In this document: positions 24,172 through 37,387 of the stretch, piece after piece
Layout: the number at the start of each line of letters is the position of its first letter
Position numbering within the stretch: the first letter of the stretch is position 1
Assembly: GCF_000189635.1 (NCBI RefSeq)
Contig: NW_002476554.1
Coordinates: 468,314-532,313, forward strand
Direction of reading: 5' to 3'
DNA length: 64,000 nt
From: Tetrahymena thermophila SB210
Lineage: Eukaryota > Ciliophora > Oligohymenophorea > Hymenostomatida > Tetrahymenidae
Translations under genes and position numbers: made by a program
The notes under the pieces: generated by a model
The model's input: the letters and a program-made list of their open reading frames with translations, nothing else
Database searches by the model: none
Told to the model about the DNA's origin: nothing

Positions 24172-27100
24172 TCAAACTATTTGTTTATTTAAAATAGATT
24201 AGCTAATAAAAGGAATTTTTATGTCTTGAGCTTTAATTCTTCTCTTTTGAAAAATTTAGTTTTAGTTTAGGAAATAATTATTATCAATAAACAGAGGACT
24301 CTGCTTCGAGTCGCTATCAAAATATTATTGTAAATTATTTTATTCGTTATCTTCTTCACATAGGTTTTATACTTTCAATTTTTCATTCAGGATTTCTATG
24401 TTATTTTCACACATTGTGTGCATTCTCACTAATGGAGGAGGTGAGTTTCCATTGTGGTGATTATTTATATGAGCAAACTTCTATGGATTGGCTTGCGTTT
24501 GATTATGATTGATATTTGCAAACTAGTCTGTCTTTAGTAGCTATTTGTTACCATTCATCATCTCAAGTAACACAGCTAATTCTTGGTTATTCTCGAACTG
24601 GTGATTGCAATACAAAGCACCTAGCTGAGAAGATATAGATCCTAAAATAGCAGGAGAGTTCTTTTTAGATTTATAAAAAATGACATTAATTTTTAAAATA
24701 TTTGGAGGAGTTCAAAATAATAATTTTATGTATTAAATCTTCCTTTTTTCAAATTAAATTTATTTAAATCCTGTAAATTAATTTATATTTTATAGTTCTG
24801 ATATAAGTTTTGGGATGTAAGTTAATATTCATTAAAAAAAAATTATTCTTAAAATTTGTAGTTGATGCTAGATATAAATTATCTTTAAAAAAACTTAAGG
24901 TTCTAAAAAATAAAAAATTTCAATAAATTTTTATTTATTAAAATGAATTTTCAGTAATTAATTGATGAGGAAATAATTTGTATTGATATTAATTTATTTT
25001 GCGTTTTCAATAAATATGTATGAGTTTTTTTTATATTATGAAATTTTATTTATTTTTAAAATAAATTTCATCTGAAAAAGAGAATTTTTAATCAGAACCA
25101 TAATTATTGTTATGGTTTTGATAAGTTATAAAAATAAAATATCATCTTGCTTATTGAAAATTTGATATTTTAATATAAAATTATTACACTTTCAAAATAG
25201 GAGATATTATCGTCATAAATAGTATCTCTGGCACTTTTTAACATTTCTTCGTCTGTAGTTTTTCTTCCTCCGACTATAACTAAGAAATCAATTTTTTTAT
25301 TTTTAAGCAAACAGCTATTTTAGATGGCTATTTTAGTCATAACACCCTATTGTATTTAAAAAATAGATTAAAACAATTACAAAATTATTTATCGAGTTTT
25401 ATTTTTCAATTTTTAAGAAAAATAAAATTTTATTATAATTTTATAATACTAGAATAAAATAGGATAAATGCATTTATTATTTACCTTATTCAAGCACTAT
25501 GGCCTCACTTAAACGAAATCATAACCTTCAAATATTTCATTTCCTGGCATGCTTTCTACTATTTAAACTAACTACTTTATTAGTTCATTTTTTTATGCAT
25601 CAGCAAACTCTTTTTCTACATTTTCAAAATGCCAAGAAGTTTAAAGTTCAGAGTCTACTATGTAAGACCCAGCAGTTTTTTGCACAAAGTTTTCCATTTT
25701 AGTTTAAACTTACATTTTCCATAATGTATGTTCATATTTACTTGTGAGTTAAAAGAAATCTAAATCACTGCCTGTCTACTAAATTTTGAAGCCATTGTAT
25801 GCAATTAAAATAATGTTTTTAATGTGTCCAAAATATTTTTATAACAGTTCTGGAGATTTTCCACTTATTATATATATCTAAACATTTGGCTGTTTCGAAA
25901 GCTCTTCTACTTATTTAAAAAGTAGAGGATTAGGCTTAGGCTCAGAGAGAAGGTTTGAAGGATGGTCAAAGAAAACGCTTGAAAATCCAAAGATGAAGAC
26001 AGCGTTTTTTGCATTTTTACATCTGTAAATAAGATTTTAAAGATTAATTTCAATATATTATTGAGAGCTTCTCTCGTAAATTTTAGAAATGATCTCCTTA
26101 TGCACGTTATTATTCTATTTATCTAGGGCCACAGTCTTCTCTTCTGTGGAGATAAAAATGCATGTATTTTTTTAAACAGACTATCTCTTAACGATATCAC
26201 TTATGAAGTGATTGATCCAATTCTAACTAGAACAAAATTTGATCAAGTAATTATAATCGAACTCTCGTTGAGCCTACTCACTTGTGTTGTTTTTTTCAGT
26301 AATATTAATTCTTATTTTATCTTGTATGATTTAACTAGACTAATTATTGACATTATTTCCATCACTGTTGCTATAATCTGCAGCTAATTTTTTTCTGTCT
26401 TCTTACATTTTCAAACCATCTTATAGATAAATCAATTGCTAGCTAGTAGCAAAACTCTCCTTACTTTATAAACAATAAATAATTTTAATTTTGTATTATA
26501 TTAATGAATCTATTTTGAAAAATACAAAACTTTAAAATAAAATTTTAATTTTTGAAATGGTTCATCATATTATTTTTTCTATTGTTATGAAGTTAAATTA
26601 ATTAAGGGGAAGAAAGAACAAATAGAATGATCTTTTATTTGATTAAATTAGCTATGCTACTGTAACTAAATGTTATTAAAAGATACTGATATATTTAAAT
26701 TAAAGGGAAAATATATCTTCATTAAAAATTTGGTTATAGTAATAAATTTTATAGAACATAATAAGGACATATCATTACTCACTTGTAAATTACATTTTAA
26801 AAAGTAAATATCTTTTATTAATGGAGTAAATATCTAAAAAAGTTACTCTTTTTTCAAGGAGATAGAGGGTTGGTTGATGTAGATTTAAGATTAAACTTGC
26901 TACTATTCAGGTTTAATTTATTCTTTGAATGTCTTTTTATTTTTTGCTAGATTCTAAAAGATTTTGCTTAGAGTACTTACAATTTTTGGCTAGTCTTAAG
27001 GATTAATAATATTTACTGCACTAAACTGCGATATTTAGTTCAGACAGTTGCTTAGAATGAGTTAGCCATCTTTTTTTAGGAATAAGTATTCCATGTAATG

Positions 27101-30100
27101 AAAATGCCTTGTCTCTTATAAAACTGTAGATAAGAAGACCTCACTAATACTTAAATATTGATAGTAGTCTTCAAAAGAAAGGGAATCACCTTCAATAATT
27201 TCGATAGCACTATCGTAGAAAGACTGAGACTGATTAATAGATCTAGCAAGTGATTTCACTTCGTTTAAATAATCTTGTTAGTCTTAACTAGTTTAAAATT
27301 CACTATCAGTAGAAAAATACACTATTTGCTTTAGTTTATATTCTTGCTTTGATTGGTTCTATTTTTCTTTGTTTAAAAATTTTTCAAATGCCCTAAATTT
27401 ATATTCAAGGCCACTATTTCTTGAAATACTATCAATGCCTATAAGTTAATGCTTGTTTTGGTCCTGTAAAATAAGAGTCATTTCTTCAACCTATTTTTAG
27501 ATCAGATCCTTTGTAATTTAAAGCTTTTTCAAGTTTATTCCTGGGTGTTCTATACGAATTAAAATTTCTCTGCCATTACACTGAAGCATGATCTTTCCTC
27601 CAGCTCTAAAATTATATTATTAATTAAAATATTACATTTTTATTCTAGCATTTAATAAAAATTAATTTGAAACACCATTTAATTAGTAAGAAATATTTTT
27701 TTGAGAAAACAACTAATTTTTAATATAAAAATTTTGGCAATTAAAATTAGTTAATTAATTAATTGATAAAAGAATTTGTAGTGAAATCAAAAGTCGTGTT
27801 GTATAATCAATTTTCTTTTGATTATATAAAAAGTATCTTTTCATCAATTCAACTAGAGAATAAATTAAAAAATGTGTGGATGAAAATCTCCTTAATTAAT
27901 TAATTTTTTTACTCAATTTTCATTAAAGCAAAAATTTTAATTTATTGTCATGAATGCTATAAAATATCATTAAATCTAAGTGAAAAAATGAATGGGATTA
28001 TAAAGGGTGCTCTTAGAATTTTTTATCCTCAATTTTATCAATATAAAATTTTATTTATTTGATTTTTAATAAATCAGCAAAATTAATTAGTAACATATTT
28101 TTGATAAATTTTTATATTAGCTTAGGATTACTATCGCATTAAAAAATTCTATATCTTTTTTGGTGGAATCAGAATAAGATATATTCAAATATACACTACT
28201 TTTAAGCTTTTTGTATTTTTTCAGATTGGCAAACAAATATTTGATTCATCTATCAACTTAATCACTTTTATATTTAAGGGGAAGCAATAATTAAAAAGTA
28301 TTAATTGATTTGCTAAGAATTTCACTAAAAATAGTTAATATCTATTGTATTTGCTCAATGATTTATTTATTTATCTAATTAATTGATAACTTTGAATTAG
28401 TTTAGCTGATGCTACTAAAAATAAATTTTTTGCTGCTTGTTTTATCGTAATCCATATATGATATTTATCTAAAATCGATTAAGATTATTGATAAAAAGGA
28501 GGATTTAAAATAATATTGGACATCTTTTAAATTTTTCTTTTATTTGAGGTATACTTTATTTAAAATAATTGAAAAATCACAATTGCTTAACTAGAAATAA
28601 TTTATTTATGAAATTTAAACAGAGGTATTTGCACTATAGAAAATATCTATTTACTTGTGTAGGACAGCGCATCCCATTTTTTAAGAAAGGCTGAGAAAAG
28701 ATTCACAACTTTCGTATGTTGAGAAAGACATAATATCACAAAAAAAGAGGGAATGCATGAATATATCAGATTGAGGTAACATTTCAAGAATCTACAGTTA
28801 GGGAAATTTTCTGTTCATAAAGAAAGCAATAGTTATTTTGTCACTAAAATCAAACTATTAAAGATGTCCTGGGCTATGAGTTTTTTGTTTTTGAAAGTAA
28901 GAAGGCACTAAGAAAAAATGAAAGTCATAAATAACGATTGCAAATATTGATATAGACTCATTTGTAAACTTTTTTAAAACATTTGCTACATCTTTATTGA
29001 TATCTTTATATACTTTCCAACATTTTTCTTCTTCATAAAACATAATATTTTCTGTTTATGGATATAGGAACTTAGAGCAGAATTATCTCGAAAACATCTG
29101 ATTCGTTTCTTCCTTGTAAAATAAAGGGTAGCATCTGTATTTTTTGAGCATGTATTCACGCAAGTCTTCCTAGTCGCTTTCAGATTCTACATAAATGTTA
29201 CATATTCCCACCCATATCAAGTTTAATTTGACATTGCTTATTGATTGATAAATAGAGTCAATAAGTGGGTCAAAATTTTCTGTGAAGTCGTACATTTGAC
29301 TGATTTACATATCTGTGGACATCCTTGCACTCTTTTTTTTCTTATTTTTTACAAAGTAAGGTAATCTGTAAGAAACTACAATCATGGTCTTTTCAGCTTT
29401 ATCCTGCAATTAGGTGTTGATATAAGGCATTGATTTCACATTTCTCATGTTTTTTATGTTTTTGAAAGTAGAATCGCTGTCATTCCCATTTGATTACTGA
29501 GAATTTTAATTCTGTACTTAATGCAATTGATTTTAATTAATCAAATTAATGTCTTTTAAGTCTACTATCTTTCTAATTGTTGGATATTTCTCTTTTAAAC
29601 AATTTGATTCCTTTTTCACTCTGTTGAACAGCAGAAAAATATTCTCCAAATTCATTGGTAAGTTGTTCTAAATTTGATTCAACGAGCTCTGATTAAACTT
29701 AATCCCCAAACCTGCTCCACGCAATTTCCTTGTATGCTCCTCCTAATGAACTTCTCCTTGCTTTGGTTGTGTATCTATTATCTTCTCCAAGTGAACATCT
29801 TCAAAATTATCGTGGCTATTTTTTTAAAATGTATTTTTAATAAATTTGCCTTAAGTATTCATTTCAAATTATAAATATATCTCCGTTCAAACCCAAATAC
29901 AATTTAATAATATATCCATTATATGTGTATTATCAATCAATCTATCTATCAATTTATAAATATATCAATTAATCTATCAATCAATTAATGATTGATTTTG
30001 TTTATTTAACATATTTCCCTCATATTTAAAAACACGTCAATAATAAAAGCTTGTATTATTATAGCATAAAAATTATTTTATTACTTATTTTGAATATCAT

Positions 30101-31656
30101 CAGAATTGAAGTCGTCTTCATCATCTGTAAATTCCTTCTTCTATCTCATTTTTCTAGCATCTATCACAGCCATACCATTTTCATACTTTTACTAGTCCAT
30201 TTGATTATCAATAACATTGAAATCATCTGAAATCTTTGATTATCTCCTGAAAAAGTCTAAAGAACTATTATCAGAAGATGAGCTCTATCAGTAATTATAA
30301 AAATATAAATATAAGGCAAGAAACTAAACAAATATATCAATGTATAATTATGATTTTTTTTATTGTTGCTGTTGTAATGGCACAAAAATACTATCTTACA
30401 TTGAAGTAGTTATTTATGAGCTATTGTAATTCTTTAATATTTATTGCCATACAGCTTACTAACTAAGCTTCAAATAAACAAACTAAGGGTATATAATATG
30501 CTAATGAGGAATCAATAAAATATAATAGTTTACCAAACCATCTGCCTTTCTCAGTGGGTCGAATACAATGAATTTATCTTAAATTTTCTTAGCATTAGCT
30601 TTTTATTATATTGAAATAAGTATTTAGTTTGCTTTTATGAATTTTATTTACTTGTATCAATAATATCATAATCATGATTGCCTGTATATTTTTAAAAGGG
30701 ACGCTCTATGACTTAAATATTGTCTTCTTTCATAAAAAGCATTGCTTTATAATATTGCGTTTTATATTTTCTATTCATATCTATCTAAAAGTTCTCCCAT
30801 TTTACAAGCCTTTCGCCTTCATATTTCACACATTTAAATTCAAGCACAGTGCCTTTTTATCAAATTATTATAAATAAATATAATGGCAACTACATAATTT
30901 TATTTCTCCATCAATAATATATCAGCTTTTTTCAATTCCCATTAAAATATAAACCCTTTACTTCTCTCTTTTTATATATTCCTTCCTAATATTGTCAAAT
31001 ATAAATCCGCTAAACGTTTGCTTGTTAGTTTGAATTCACATCTAAGCAAAAAAATAAACCAAAATTTTAACTTTTTAATAAACTTTGACTTGATAGAGAT
31101 TTAAAAAATGAAATTTTAAAGTTAACTTTAGGGATATTAAATAGAATAAAATACTATAAACATGTTCATAAATTTGAGGGCTTGACATTAATTTATTTGA
31201 CATACTTTTAAGTATTTACTCATTTTTACAAGCTCCATTATATATAAGTTCTTCTTTGATGTAAAAAATTTTTATTCTAAGAAAGAACAATATATATATA
31301 TTTTGATATTTATTATCAATTGAAATCAAAAAGAAATTTAAGAATAAAACATTCTTAATTGCTGACTTGCTTGTAGTCACGCACGCTGGTTGACTTGCAG
31401 AGGAAAGAATGAGTTAAGGAATACAGCTGAGATACATTGAAAAAGAAACTAAATAGCTGAGCCATAAAGTAAAATTACCTCTTGGAATCTCTATGAAAGT
31501 GTCGTGAGTCCAATCAGGATACAACTGAGCGTTGGTGAAGAGTTATAATCCTTTGATTGGATCCCACTCTCCCAACTCTTTTATATTTCCTACAATCCTG
31601 ATTGTTTAATTTAACTGTGTGTGAAACTAGACTTGAAACTTAAGATAGCTCGACAT
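24172..31656 (-). CDS. Trehalose-6-phosphate synthase/phosphatase-like protein with N-terminal CBM20; catalytic motifs degenerate
   Basis: Nine exons: 31656-31479, 30852-30652, 30598-30534, 30284-30085, 29815-28655, 27605-26783, 26459-25485, 25346-25188, 24660-24172; 1416 codons plus TGA, all phases consistent. Residues 1 to about 105 are a CBM20 starch-binding domain (IRIVGNIKELGEWDP, VKYEGERLVKWENF). A charged linker leads to a GT20 domain from about 355 (MIVVSYRLPYF; YDFHFFLVPSYFQKQ at about 510; GGKIMLQCNGREI at about 604). From about 1020 there is a HAD-type phosphatase domain (IISGKSPELLQKYFG, SWHFENVEKEF, FEGYDFVQVRPQCLNKG). However, the GT20 R/K donor-binding segment reads DSISRNSG, the DGMNLV loop is lost, the phosphatase DxDGT nucleophile motif reads FGFSS, and GDDxTDE reads GGRKTTDE. 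I infer a glycan-binding regulatory pseudoenzyme. The 1049-base intron at 27606-28654 is unusually long. Confidence 0.9.
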
Positions 31657-34600
31657 TCAAAACGATATTGCTATTGAGTTGCTATTTATATCGCGCTAAT
31701 CTTTCCTTTCTTAAAAGTTTTTTTCAATAGAGTCTTTCTCGATCTAATTAACAATACTTTTTTATGGGCTAATCTGCAAATATTCAATCTTGCTATTCAC
31801 TTATTTCTTTACTTCTTTAATTTAATTATTGATTGACTAATTAATTAATTCACTAATTAATTACTTTTTAATGACTTTCTATTAAAAACTCTTTTTCTTT
31901 TTCTTTTTTTTTCACTTAAGGGGGGAACGAATTAATTTTTAATATAATATTTCAGCTGTGGAAATTTGAGTTTGTATGCACAGAATTCTAAAAAATAGAT
32001 GAACAATTAAGTAGTGGATTTACATGAAATATGTTATATAAATTAAAGATATGAATTTAACTAATTAAATTGCAAAATAATTATTTTTACTAATCTATTC
32101 TAAAATATTTAGTATATTTTGCTCTATATTTCTTGCATTTTTATTATGATATCATTTTTGTTTGATCTTTCTAAAATTTTAAGGTTTTAGCAATAAATAA
32201 ATAAAGTGTTAAAATCAATCATTCAGTAGTTGAGTCTTGGTGTAACAAAATTTTAGTTAATGTCTATCAATCAATCTCATAATCTTGTGTATTGAAAGCA
32301 TTTAAATAATTCAAAAGATAGATTTGATACTCTTGTTACTATTTAGTTGCTACTTTTTTATTTATTTTTTCACAAAAGTTAAAATTGTAAAAATGGCTAC
32401 ATATTTTAATTAGTATGTAAGTTATTTTATTCAAATAATCAAATTTTGTTTGTATATTTATTTAATTTTTTCAAGAGAAGCATATTTTTTAATTAATATT
32501 TAAGATAGAGAATACTTTTTTCTCATTTTTACAATTTACTTTTACAATTCCAATTTTTTTTTCTACTTTTTAAGATTTAATTTATGAATATTACCAAATC
32601 ATTTTATTCATGTTTTAGAAATTATATTTTTATGTGGAGTTTCATTTTAGCTGGATAATTATGATAGATTTATGTGATTTCATTTATCTAAAGTTGTGAG
32701 TTATTCGAATTTTTTCCTCATGAATGATTAATAAATATAAAAACTAATTTGATGGATAAAAAGAATTTTCTCATATTTTTTAGAAAAAGACTTTAAAACA
32801 CTTCTGTGTTTATATCTTTATAAATGTTAAATAAAAAATGAGCAATTCTTTTAATTATTTAAATAAATCCCAATCAAATTATGAGGTATTAGGTATCTTA
32901 TAATTGTTCAAAATCAATTAATTTCTGTGATTTTTAGTAAAAACCACAAAAACTTAATTTTGTGTGGAATATGATGACACCAAATTTTTACTTATATCAG
33001 TAAATGTAAATTATAAAAAAGAAAAGGCTTAATAAATTTTAAAATAAAGATTATTCATGCGTATTATTAATCATCAAATTTCAAAATAATAATTACAAAT
33101 TTTACAATTGAAAAAAACTAATAGCAGTATTATTTATTTTTCTTTGTTTCAAACTCATTATTATCATTTTTGCTTAAATTTTTATCTGATCTCAAGATGA
33201 ATAAATTTATTTTTTACAATAATTTTATAATTAAAATTAATATTACTAAGGCATTAATAAACTTTAAACAAAAATAAAATGGTCATTTAGAATATTTTTA
33301 TAACAAAATTAATTCTTAAATATATACATTTTAAGATGGACAAATTGAAGGTTTAGAATATTTTTAAATAGCATTCTAAATGAAAAAATGCTTAAATTAT
33401 TAAACTTATTTTTCTCATTAAGCTTTAAACATTTTTGATTTAATAAAACATAAAAAACATTGAATTTAATCTAAAAAATTTTCAATTATTTATAAATAAA
33501 ATTAATTTTGATAAATACATTTTTTAAATATTTTTCTTTCTTTTTTTATTTTAAATATTTAATTAATAGATAAAAAATTATTAAAATCATAATTTATTTG
33601 TTCATTCAATCAGAAATAAATTAAATAAATTGATATAGCATATTATAATTATTTGAATCATAAATAAACATTATTTAATTTATTATTTATTTATTGATGT
33701 ATTTAAAGTTTAATTTCAAAAAACTTTAATAATTTAAAGTTAAAATATTTAAATTTGTTAAAATTAACAGAATTTATATTTAATAAATATTAATTAAACT
33801 CTAAGAATCTTATTTTTTTTATAGAATTAATATGAATTAATACTGAAAATATTTAACATAAATTCATATTTTTTCAATTCTAAAAAAGTTTAACAAAAAA
33901 TTTTCTCTTAATAACAGAGTTTTTTAAAATGTTTCATTATTCTAAAAATATGATTTTAATTAAATAAAACATTTACAGTAATTAAATATTTGTAGATTTG
34001 GGAAACAATTATATTACATTATTTTAACAAAAAATTTTCAAAAATAGTTATAATTTGCTTTATTAATCTAATTTAATTAAATATAAATTCTACAATCATC
34101 TTTTATAATTTTAAAAACTAAATTTATTATTATTTATTTATTTTATTATAGTTTTATGTTATTTTTATTTATTAGTTTATTTATATTTATTCTTAATTCA
34201 ATTATAAATTTATTAACAAGTTTTTTCTCATATTCTCTAACCTAAAATGATAATTATACATTTATAGATAAAAAGAGCAATAAAGCTACAAGTAAAAATA
34301 TGTTTAGATAGCTGTGCTCATTTTCTCACATTTTAAAAATATTTTATTAAATATTATTTTATTTAATTTAGTAAATTGATAAAATATTTTTATAATTAAG
34401 GAACAGATCTCATCTTAATCATCCAATCAATTATTTGCAATTTTACTTAAATTTAGTAAGTTTTTTACTCAAAAGAAAAATTTAAAAATAATTTTGAATA
34501 TTTAAAGACATGAATATATTTAATTTAATTTCTTTAAAATTATTTAAAAATTATGATAGATTTAACTTTATTTTTTCTTTAGAAGTAATTGGCAATGTTT

Positions 34601-34819
34601 TTTAAAAGATCTAACAAATAAATATTAAGGAATTCATTTTTTATAAGTTTTTTCTAGAATAATATGCAAAGGATTTCTTTTCTTTAGAAATGAATTAATT
34701 AAATTTGATTGAAAATGCTTTTTTTTTTTGTTAAGTTTAAAGTCATTTGAATAAGAGATAGAAAATACAATAAGGCAAAAATTCATATATTACCAATTAA
34801 ACATATAAAAAAGAATTTT
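31657..34819. other. AT-rich intergenic region
   Basis: Upstream of the trehalose-type gene (minus strand). No convincing gene. At 31916-31930 lies TTAAGGGGGGAACGA, resembling one end of the foldback element at 6609-6726. A short + strand ORF at about 32838 was judged accidental. Confidence 0.45.
31916..31945. mobile_element. Solo end similar to the TTAA foldback element
   Basis: TTAAGGGGGGAACGA followed by an A/T tract matches the terminal TTAAGGGGGGNACGAA pattern of the element at 6609-6726. No matching inverted end was found downstream, so this would be a truncated copy. G-runs of six are very rare in this DNA. Confidence 0.35.
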
Positions 34820-35640
34820 TATTGTTATAGTTATAAGATCTGTGATCCTAGATTAGATAGATAATAGCAATAAGTACTAATGCAGATTAGTGTTAGACAG
34901 AATCAGGTATCTTAAATGAGTAGTAAATTAAAAGATTCATGCAGTAAATAAAAACAAATGAGGCTCTGACTAGATACTGAGATTTGAAGTGAAGGAAATA
35001 ATAACAATAGGATATAATAAAGAGGATAAAATCTAAAACTTTTTATAAAATAACAATAGATAAATTTTTAAAATTATAATTGAAATTAAAAAACAATAAA
35101 TTAAAAATAAGTTTTTATTTTTTTGTGTTATTTTTAGTTCAAAAGATATCTTTAGAAGTAATACATAATTTATTTAGATAAACTTGCTCAATACTTCTAG
35201 CAAGTAAATCTATAAATAATTAAACATAAATAGGAAAGTTTTATTAATTAAATAGAAGAATAAATTGAAAACGTATTTGCGACTTACGTAATATTTGCGT
35301 AATTAGATCTGAAGGAAATAGGAAAAAGAACGAATCTTCCTCTTCAATTAAATAAAAGAAGTACAAAAGTGATGTGAATGCTGCTTATAATATGAAGAAA
35401 GAAATCAGAAGGAAATATGAATGAATGATTTGTTCTTTGTATAGAGTGCAGAGCATGTAATTCAAAAAAAGGGCTGAAATGCATAATATTGTAATGTCAA
35501 ATTTGAAGATCTATTTGGCAAAAAATATCTCTAGAGGTGAATATTTAGCTTCAAGAGTAAATTTAATCAGAAAAATGAAAGTGTTTAACAGTAGAAAATA
35601 GAAAATCTTAGATATCTGAAATTAAACTACCAAAAGATTT
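34820..35640 (+). pseudogene. Possible degraded or unrecognised coding region
   Basis: Base composition is noticeably less AT-rich than the surrounding 5 kb. Several short overlapping open stretches look protein-like. One frame (about 35155-35376) encodes an amphipathic helix-rich peptide (KLAQYFQQVNLQIIKHKQES, then IEEQIENVF). Another (about 35283-35424) encodes RSEGNRKKNESSSSIKQKKY and then SDVNAAYNMKKEIRRKYE before TGA. A third (about 35433-35506) encodes CIECRACNSKKGLKC. They are in different frames and no start or splice pattern joins them, which suggests a decayed gene. No family recognised. Confidence 0.3.
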
Positions 35641-36931
35641 TTAATCTAAATTGATTTTTACTCATTCTAACAAAGATCATTCATTTATTTTATAGATTCA
35701 CGAATACAGTAAATTTATTAAATTTATAGTAAACAGATCAGTTTTGTGGTTAAAATCAGTATTTTACTTAATTTTTTACTTAGAACAAAATTTTAATTTC
35801 TATCCCTTGAAAAATAAATATTATTATTAATCAAAATATCTTCAAAATTATTCCGAATGTTTATTTGTTTGTTTGCTTGCTTTATTTGCTTTTTTGCTTG
35901 TTTTTATATTTATCAGCAGTAAAATTTTAATTAAAATATAGATTTAATGGTTTCTTATTTTTTTGATGGAATATAATTTTAATTTGGATGATAAAATAAT
36001 TATTTGTAATTATTTTTAGTTTATTTTTTATTATTTGACCTGATTATTTGTAAACCATTTCATGTAAACTCAATCAAAAGTGAATTTTTTAGCTAGTTGA
36101 ATGATTTTAAAAGTGTTGTAAAATTAAGGTAAATAATTAAATAACTTTGATACAGTAATTCAACCAAATTAAATAAAATTCAAGCATTCAGTAAAGATGT
36201 CTTTTCTTTAAAATAACTAACTTTTCACAAGAATTCATTCATAGTTTAAAGTTTTAAAAGAACAAATATTACTAATTAGAGATTTTTCTACCACAAAATT
36301 ATGTAATTTATTTATTTTTTTAACAATTTACTAATTAGAGAGATAGAAATTTAATTTTTCTGTCAGTAAGTTATTCAAATTTTTTTAAATCAATCACATA
36401 AAGATAAAGAATTTTTATTATTTTTAAAAAATAATTAAGGAAAAAAGATATAATCGATCAATTTACAATGATTGCTTATTAGTCGATATCAATATAAATA
36501 AAAGCAAATTTGAATGAAAATTGATTTTTTGTTATATGAAAAGGAATAGGTTCGTTTTGAAATTTTTTTTTTTTGAGGATAGAAATAATTTAGTTTGTTT
36601 TGATGTGTTTTATTTATTTGATGATATTATCTAGTAAATAAATAGATAAAATATAAATATAGTTGATATACATCAATTTATTTATTAATCTATCGAATTA
36701 GATTATAGTTATTAACATAGAAAGATATCTGATCTTGTAATAAACACCCATATATACATACATATTTTGATCAATTTATTTAAAAATTTATTATTTTTGT
36801 TAGACTGACTTCAAAACTTAAAAGAAAAGATATTGTTTGCGCATTTAAAAAATATAAACAATAAAAAGTAAAAAAATTAAATTAATTCGTTTTGATAGAA
36901 AAGACACATAAAAGACTCAAAATCAATTAAG
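35641..36931. other. AT-rich intergenic region
   Basis: No gene seen. It should contain the promoter of the small plus-strand gene at 36932. A short AGCTAGTT/GTTTGCTTGC-type T/G-rich tract at 35858-35905 is unremarkable. Confidence 0.45.
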
Positions 36932-37387
36932 ATGTCTTAATAGACCTAAAAAGTTACTATAGAAAGAAGAAACCAGGTTTTGTAGTCATTTATATAGACT
37001 AATACCAGAGGGCCATCTGATTTCTCTCCTCACCCAAATGCCTAAGGAGTTCCCTATGACACACAAGTCATTTCTTTGGTTGACTCCATCATTAATTTTG
37101 TGAAAGTTACCTTTTTGAGCTCAAAGCAAAACTTTGCAGTTTTAGTGCTTTTAACTCTCTATTTCTTTTCAAACTGGTCAATCACTCTTCAAAATAAAAA
37201 GGTATTCTATTTTATTACATTATTGCACATTTTGCTGTCTCTGAACATAGTTTTATTTAAAATTTTTTACATTTTGGAGACAAAGAGATTGGTTCCATTT
37301 TTTTAGGACTAATACATTTAGATTAGTAAAAATTTCAACCATACAAAATTGCCTAAGTTATTATATTAGCTATATGGGTTGGAATGA
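36932..37387 (+). CDS. Small membrane protein, two predicted transmembrane helices
   Basis: A single-exon ORF of 151 codons with TAA/TAG as Gln, ending in TGA. The first 50 residues are hydrophilic (MSQQTQKVTIERRNQ...), followed by two hydrophobic segments at about 66-84 (FAVLVLLTLYFFSNW) and 93-112 (FYFITLLHILLSLNIVLF) joined by a short SITLQNKK loop, then a polar C-tail. This looks like a hairpin membrane protein of an internal membrane. Local GC content rises exactly over the ORF, which supports it being a real gene. I do not recognise the family. Confidence 0.7.

Noticed and set aside
26605..28290. Two TTAAGGGGAAG motifs (about 26603 and 28273) in introns of the trehalose-type gene
   Set aside because: They resemble the foldback-element end only in the first eight bases and have no inverted partner, so they may be chance.
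32838..32940. Plus-strand ORF MSNSFNYLNKSQSNYEVLGI, recalling the start of a DnaJ J-domain
   Set aside because: No HPD motif or continuing exon was found downstream; the similarity is limited to a few residues.
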